The position numbers and the translations under genes are program-made. Shown piece after piece: positions 60,179 through 64,000 of a stretch of 64,000 bases of DNA. Within the stretch, counting starts at the first letter, position 1. The number at the start of each line of letters is the position of its first letter. Origin of the DNA: Marispirochaeta sp963667435 (lineage in GTDB: Bacteria > Spirochaetota > Spirochaetia > JC444 > Marispirochaetaceae); contig OY763414.1 of assembly GCA_963667435.1 (NCBI GenBank), forward strand, positions 372,001 to 436,000. Reading direction: 5' to 3'. The notes below the pieces were generated by a model, which was not told the origin of the DNA, ran no database searches, and saw nothing but the letters and a program-made list of their open reading frames with translations.

Positions 60179-61132
60179 TTGGCAGTAGTAACTATGAAGA
60201 ACCTGCTTGAATCCGGTGTACATTTCGGACACCAGACCAAGCGCTGGGACCCCCGCATGAAGAAGTATATCTTCGCTGAGCGGAACGGTATCCACATCAT
60301 CGACCTGCAGAAAACCATTGCATCTATCCGTGAGGCATACGAAGTTGTCCGGAATGCGGTACACGAAGGAAAATCAGTCCTTTTTATCGGTACAAAAAAG
60401 CAGGCACAGCAGGCTATTGAGCGTGAAGCTCAGCGCTGTGGAATGTACCATGTGAACAACCGCTGGTTGGGCGGTATGCTTACAAACTTCACAACAATCA
60501 AGAAATCCATTCTTCGTCTCAAAAAAATTGAGAAGATGGAAATTGACGGCACCTTTGAGAGTCTGACCAAGAAAGAAGTATCCAAGCTCAATAAAGAGCG
60601 GGCACGTCTTGAAAAGAACCTTGGCGGAATAAAGGAGATGAAAGATCTCCCCGGTGTTGTTTTTATTATCGACACAAAGAAAGAATCCATTGCTGTTGCA
60701 GAAGCTCAGCGTATGGGTATCCCTATCATTGCAGTTGTTGATACAAACTGTAACCCCGAGGGAATTGATTTTCCCATTCCCGGTAACGATGATGCTATCC
60801 GGGCAATTACCCTTTTCACCCAGATTATTGCCAATGCAGTAGTTGAAGCAGATAACGAGATCGGTCTTGAAGTAATTGAAACACTGCAGGACGATGACGA
60901 TTCTTCAAGCTCCGATACTGATGCGGCAGGTGCTGAGGACAAGGATGAGGATGTTGAGACTGTTTCTGTTGCAGATGTAGTCAGCAGCAAAGAAGAAAAG
61001 ACGGATGAGTCCTTTACGGACAAAGATTACTCCGACTATTCACCTGAGGAGTCCGCTGGTGCTTCCGACCCTGTAGCGGAAGAGGCTGAAAGTACTCCCC
61101 TTGTAGACGAAGATAAACTGTACGAAGACTAG
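60179..61132 (+). CDS. rpsB: 30S ribosomal protein S2 with long acidic tail
   Basis: A 317-residue S2. The start MAVVTMKNLLESGVHFGHQ is the normal S2 N terminus and requires the TTG codon at 60179, which has AGGAGGG five bases upstream; an ATG nine codons earlier lies in a hairpin. Residues 1-237 cover the whole S2 fold (NNRWLGGMLTNF, DLPGVVFIIDT, GIDFPIPGNDDA). Residues 238-317 are an extra tail rich in Asp, Glu and Ser (for example DDDDSSSSDTDAAGAEDKDE). S2 is usually about 240 residues. It forms an operon with tsf, nine bases downstream. Confidence 0.96.
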   Translation: MAVVTMKNLLESGVHFGHQTKRWDPRMKKYIFAERNGIHIIDLQKTIASIREAYEVVRNAVHEGKSVLFIGTKKQAQQAIEREAQRCGMYHVNNRWLGGMLTNFTTIKKSILRLKKIEKMEIDGTFESLTKKEVSKLNKERARLEKNLGGIKEMKDLPGVVFIIDTKKESIAVAEAQRMGIPIIAVVDTNCNPEGIDFPIPGNDDAIRAITLFTQIIANAVVEADNEIGLEVIETLQDDDDSSSSDTDAAGAEDKDEDVETVSVADVVSSKEEKTDESFTDKDYSDYSPEESAGASDPVAEEAESTPLVDEDKLYED

Positions 61133-61141
61133 GAGCCGACA

Positions 61142-61984
61142 ATGGGCATTAAAGCAGCAGACGTAAAAAACCTTCGGGATAAAACCGGCGCAGGTATGAT
61201 GGAGTGCAAGAAAGCACTCGTTGAAGCAGACGGTGATTTCGACAAGGCAGAAAAGATACTCAAAGAACTTGGACTGGCTGCGGTTGCAAAACGCAGCGGC
61301 CGTGCAACCGAAGAAGGCCGTGTCTTCACCCTCGTAAGTGGCTCCAAAGCCGTGATTCTCGAGATGGGTTGTGAGACAGATTTCGTAGCCCGTAACGCAG
61401 AGTTCATCGAATACGGCGGAAAGATCGTTGAAAAGATCGCTACCGACGGACTGAGCGAAGTAAACGGTGACATAGAAGCTATCGTGACTGAAGCTGTCGG
61501 TAAGATCAAGGAAAACATCAAGGTCAGCCGTTTTGCTTCTACTGATATCGCAGACAATGAGCTGTGTGTTGATTATGTGCACGGTGAAGGAAACATCGGC
61601 GTTATCGTTAAACTCGGGCTTGAAAAGGCTGAGCTCAAGGATAATGCAAAGGTTAAGGAATTTGCCTTTGACACGGCCCTGCATATTGCCGCCTACAACC
61701 CTCTCTACCTGAACAGGGAATCTGTGGACGCAGCTTACCTTGCAGAGCAGGAAGAGATTTTCACAGCACAGGCAAAGAACCTGGATAAACCCGAGAAGGT
61801 TCTTCAGGGAATTATCAAAGGTAAAGTGAATAAGCATCTTTCTGAAATCTGTCTTCTTAACCAGGGCTTTGTTAAGGAAGAGAAGAAAAGTGTTTCCCAG
61901 GTGGCCCAGGAAGTTTCCAAAGAGGCTGGCGGGAATGTTACCGTTAAAGAATATTTCTACTACGCTGTCGGCGGCGGCGAATAG
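61142..61984 (+). CDS. tsf: translation elongation factor Ts
   Basis: A 280-residue nucleotide exchange factor for EF-Tu. The N-terminal UBA-like domain has LRDKTGAGMMECKKAL (11-26), followed by GRVFTL and EMGCETDFVARN, the standard EF-Ts core, and DTALHIAA in the second subdomain. GGAG lies just before the ATG. It is expressed with rpsB and followed by a terminator. Confidence 0.97.
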   Translation: MGIKAADVKNLRDKTGAGMMECKKALVEADGDFDKAEKILKELGLAAVAKRSGRATEEGRVFTLVSGSKAVILEMGCETDFVARNAEFIEYGGKIVEKIATDGLSEVNGDIEAIVTEAVGKIKENIKVSRFASTDIADNELCVDYVHGEGNIGVIVKLGLEKAELKDNAKVKEFAFDTALHIAAYNPLYLNRESVDAAYLAEQEEIFTAQAKNLDKPEKVLQGIIKGKVNKHLSEICLLNQGFVKEEKKSVSQVAQEVSKEAGGNVTVKEYFYYAVGGGE

Positions 61985-62000
61985 AATCTGTTACAGACCT

Positions 62001-62033
62001 GACGCCCTGCTCTAATTGTGCGGGGCGTCTTTT
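62001..62033 (+). terminator. intrinsic terminator after tsf
   Basis: GACGCCCTGC (62001-62010) pairs with GCGGGGCGTC (62020-62029) with one G-T pair, a 9-base loop and a following T-rich stretch (TTTTCTTTATT). It separates rpsB-tsf from frr-uppS-cdsA. Confidence 0.87.
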
Positions 62034-62072
62034 CTTTATTTACATACTTTTTCCAATTTTTAAGGAGGAGCC

Positions 62073-62627
62073 ATGGAGGCAACAAAGAAGAGCGCAGAAG
62101 AAAGGATGAACAAAAGCGTAGCCGCACTGGACGACGAGTTTTCAGCTATCCGAACCGGTCGGGCTTCCGCGGCCCTTTTCGAAAAAGTAAAAGTTGAATA
62201 TTATGGCAGCCCCACTCCTCTTTCCCAGGTGGCAACCATATCCACACCTGAAGCACGTCTTGTAGTTATTCAGCCCTGGGACAAAAATGTTCTGGGAGAA
62301 ATAGAAAAGGCCCTGCTTAAAAGCGAGCTGTCGCTGAATCCCAACAATGACGGGAAGGTAATCCGTATCAATATTCCCCCGCTTACTGAAGACCGGCGCA
62401 AGGAGCTGGTAAAACTGGCAAAAAACGTTGCGGAACAGAGTCGTGTCGCAGTTAGAAATATTCGCCGGGACGCCAATGATCAATTTAAAAAGATGCAGAA
62501 AGATGGCGATATTACCGAAGACGATTCAAAACGGGGTTCTGAAGATATACAGAAACTAACCGATGCCGCTATAGAGCAGATCAATAAAAAACTCGAGAAT
62601 AAAGAGCAGGAAATCCTAGAGATCTAA
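62073..62627 (+). CDS. frr: ribosome recycling factor
   Basis: A 184-residue RRF that splits post-termination ribosomes with EF-G. The sequence has EFSAIRTGRASAALFEKV near the start, VEYYGSPTPLSQVATIS, and the charged three-helix bundle ending QINKKLENKEQEILEI. AAGGAGG precedes the ATG. It opens the frr-uppS-cdsA group, seven bases before uppS, and lies behind the tsf terminator. Confidence 0.97.
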   Translation: MEATKKSAEERMNKSVAALDDEFSAIRTGRASAALFEKVKVEYYGSPTPLSQVATISTPEARLVVIQPWDKNVLGEIEKALLKSELSLNPNNDGKVIRINIPPLTEDRRKELVKLAKNVAEQSRVAVRNIRRDANDQFKKMQKDGDITEDDSKRGSEDIQKLTDAAIEQINKKLENKEQEILEI

Positions 62628-62634
62628 GCTGTAC

Positions 62635-63354
62635 ATGGAAAGTATCGATTCATCCCATCTACCAAAACATGTCGGCATAATTATGGACGGGAACGGCAGG
62701 TGGGCACAGAAAAGAAAACTGCCCCGCTCGGCAGGCCATAAAGAGGGTCTGAACAGCGCTAAAGCCGTCATGGCCCGTGCGGCAGAACTGGGTATCCAGT
62801 TTGTAACTCTCTATACTTTTTCAACAGAAAACTGGAAGCGGGCACAGGAAGAGGTCAGTTATCTCTTTCACCTGGTTACGGTGTATCTGCGAAAAGAGAT
62901 GGATTTCTACCGCAAAAACAATATTAAGGTAGTTCATTCCGGCGATTCATCCAATCTACCCCCTGCGGTGTGGAAGGAATTCGTTGAAGTCAGCCGTGAT
63001 ACTGCCGATGCAACCGGTCTTACGCTTAACCTCGCTTTTAATTACGGCGGCCGGGATGAGATCGTCCGGTCTGTTAACCGTTATATTCAAACCTGCAAAG
63101 ATAAAAATATAAGTATAAACAGTATTACCGAAGATATTATTCAACAAAATCTGGATCAGCCGGATATTCCCGACGCTGACCTGATAATCCGCACTGCCGG
63201 GGAAAAACGCCTTTCCAACTTCCTTCTGTGGTCATCTGCGTACGCTGAATACCATTTTTCCGACAAATACTGGCCCGATTGGAATGGTGATGACCTTAAC
63301 ACAGCCGTGATAGATTATCAGCATAGAACCAGACGCTATGGTGGTGTAGTATGA
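62635..63354 (+). CDS. uppS: undecaprenyl diphosphate synthase (cis-prenyltransferase)
   Basis: A 239-residue enzyme making the lipid carrier for peptidoglycan. IIMDGNGRWAQKR (15-27) holds the catalytic Asp18 and substrate loop; TLYTFSTENWKR, NLAFNYGGRDEI and DLIIRTAGEKRLSNFLLWSSAYAEYHF are the other conserved blocks. The common RTSGE is RTAGE here. The TGA overlaps the cdsA ATG (ATGA). Confidence 0.96.
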   Translation: MESIDSSHLPKHVGIIMDGNGRWAQKRKLPRSAGHKEGLNSAKAVMARAAELGIQFVTLYTFSTENWKRAQEEVSYLFHLVTVYLRKEMDFYRKNNIKVVHSGDSSNLPPAVWKEFVEVSRDTADATGLTLNLAFNYGGRDEIVRSVNRYIQTCKDKNISINSITEDIIQQNLDQPDIPDADLIIRTAGEKRLSNFLLWSSAYAEYHFSDKYWPDWNGDDLNTAVIDYQHRTRRYGGVV

Positions 63355-64000
63355 GTTCCCTGCAGTCGAGACTTCTGACTTTCGGTATCGGAGTACCAGG
63401 TATTACTGCCGTAATACTCGCCTTTCCGCATATGAATCATATTCTATTTAATCTCCTGGCCGTTGTTTTCATCTGGCTTGGAGCTAAAGAGACAGTAAAA
63501 CTGTTTAGCATGAAGGGTATTCAAGTTCCCGGGGTTATCCCCTTCTGTGCAGCACTTCTACCCGCGATTCAGTGGCTGATTATTCGCGGGCTGCTGCCGC
63601 AAATTAGCATTGAATACTTTACAGCCCTTACACTGATGATCATCCTTGCCATTGAAGTATTCCGTCAGGAAGAAAAAAGCCTCGAAGGCGCCCTTCTTCG
63701 TTCTGCAGCTTCGTTCTTCAGCTTCATATATCCCGGTTTTTTCACTATATTTGCAACCCGTATTACAGCCCTGCCGCATCCGGGAATACGACTCCTGGTA
63801 TTTCTACTGCTGGTTTTCACCAATGATACAGCAGCGTATATTTTCGGATCACTCTTTGGCCGTAGATCAAGGAAGCTGTTTGTGGCAAGCCCCAATAAGA
63901 GTATCGTTGGTTTTGTGTCGGGTTTTCTTTTTACTATACTGATCGCCATGATCATTAATTTCTTTCTACCTTATGTATTTTCCAGTGTTTGCAGAACTGT
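63351..64000 (+). CDS. cdsA: phosphatidate cytidylyltransferase, N-terminal part
   Basis: The gene runs out of the window after about 216 codons. The product is a polytopic membrane protein with hydrophobic segments VPGITAVILAFP, ILFNLLAVVFIWLG, TALTLMIILAIEVF and RLLVFLLLVFTNDTAAYIFG. NDTAAYIFGSLFGR and SPNKSIVGFVSG are the conserved CdsA blocks ahead of the C-terminal signature, which lies beyond the edge. It makes CDP-diacylglycerol. ATGA overlap with uppS and the usual frr-uppS-cdsA order support the assignment. Confidence 0.93.
   Translation, partial: MSSLQSRLLTFGIGVPGITAVILAFPHMNHILFNLLAVVFIWLGAKETVKLFSMKGIQVPGVIPFCAALLPAIQWLIIRGLLPQISIEYFTALTLMIILAIEVFRQEEKSLEGALLRSAASFFSFIYPGFFTIFATRITALPHPGIRLLVFLLLVFTNDTAAYIFGSLFGRRSRKLFVASPNKSIVGFVSGFLFTILIAMIINFFLPYVFSSVCRT

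Noticed and set aside
1..64000. CRISPR arrays, insertion sequences, prophage, tRNA or rRNA genes
   Set aside because: No regularly spaced repeats, transposase or integrase motifs, terminal repeats, or tRNA/rRNA sequences were found on reading both strands.

Overview
The window is a dense, mostly housekeeping stretch of a bacterial chromosome. It fits a free-living or anaerobic spirochaete (Spirochaeta/Treponema-like). The pointers are: many short-lipobox lipoproteins, including three LPP20-type genes in a row; a FabV/TER-type enoyl reductase; a bacterial XPB helicase; a class III (anaerobic) ribonucleotide reductase; and the order rpsB-tsf-frr-uppS-cdsA. I cannot name the species. I see no tRNA, rRNA, CRISPR array, insertion sequence or prophage. 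No gene-free stretch exceeds 300 bases; the longest gap (8405-8678) holds a divergent promoter region.

Layout. 1-2.4 kb: end of a phosphohexomutase, trpS and an AI-2E family permease. 2.4-14.4 kb: a gamma-carbonic anhydrase-like gene, then a single-chain 1837-residue acyl-CoA carboxylase on the minus strand, divergent from a fatty acid synthesis operon fabH-fabD-fabG-fabF-fabZ-fabV that ends at a strong terminator and contains no acpP. 14.4-18.9 kb (minus): a queuosine precursor transporter, a HEYAHH protein and three LPP20 lipoproteins. 19-22.3 kb: a small protein, then birA-bioY-ecfA-ecfT, with a BirA-like operator over the birA start. This biotin module would supply and activate the carboxylase.

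22.3-29.5 kb: an unknown 634-residue protein, an Lhr-type helicase and an orphan beta-class DNA methyltransferase, tightly spaced. 29.5-33.5 kb: an anaerobic ribonucleotide reductase operon with an NrdR box upstream of nrdR. NrdD ends before the glycyl radical domain. That domain lies in the next gene, fused to a thioredoxin-like CPNC domain, and is followed by nrdG. This split reductase is the most unusual feature of the window.

33.5-47.1 kb: a small GspE-N-like protein, dgt, a REC-PAS-GGDEF-EAL regulator, aroK-aroC, a membrane protein, a beta-barrel protein with a terminator, a GT4 glycosyltransferase with a PRPP-synthetase-like partner, and XPB with a second large unknown partner. 47.1-52.5 kb (minus): icd, a membrane protein, a TPR lipoprotein, a small exported protein and a fused aroDE, joined by short gaps or 1-base overlaps. 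52.6-57.3 kb: envelope proteins, including a LysM lytic transglycosylase. 57.3-64 kb: an ABC-F ATPase, a DUF4321-like protein, maf, rpsB (with an 80-residue acidic tail and a structured leader), tsf, frr, uppS and the start of cdsA.

Non-ATG starts supported by context: TTG for the carboxylase and rpsB; GTG for bioY, the glycosyltransferase and the 33.5 kb small gene; probably CTG for nrdG.
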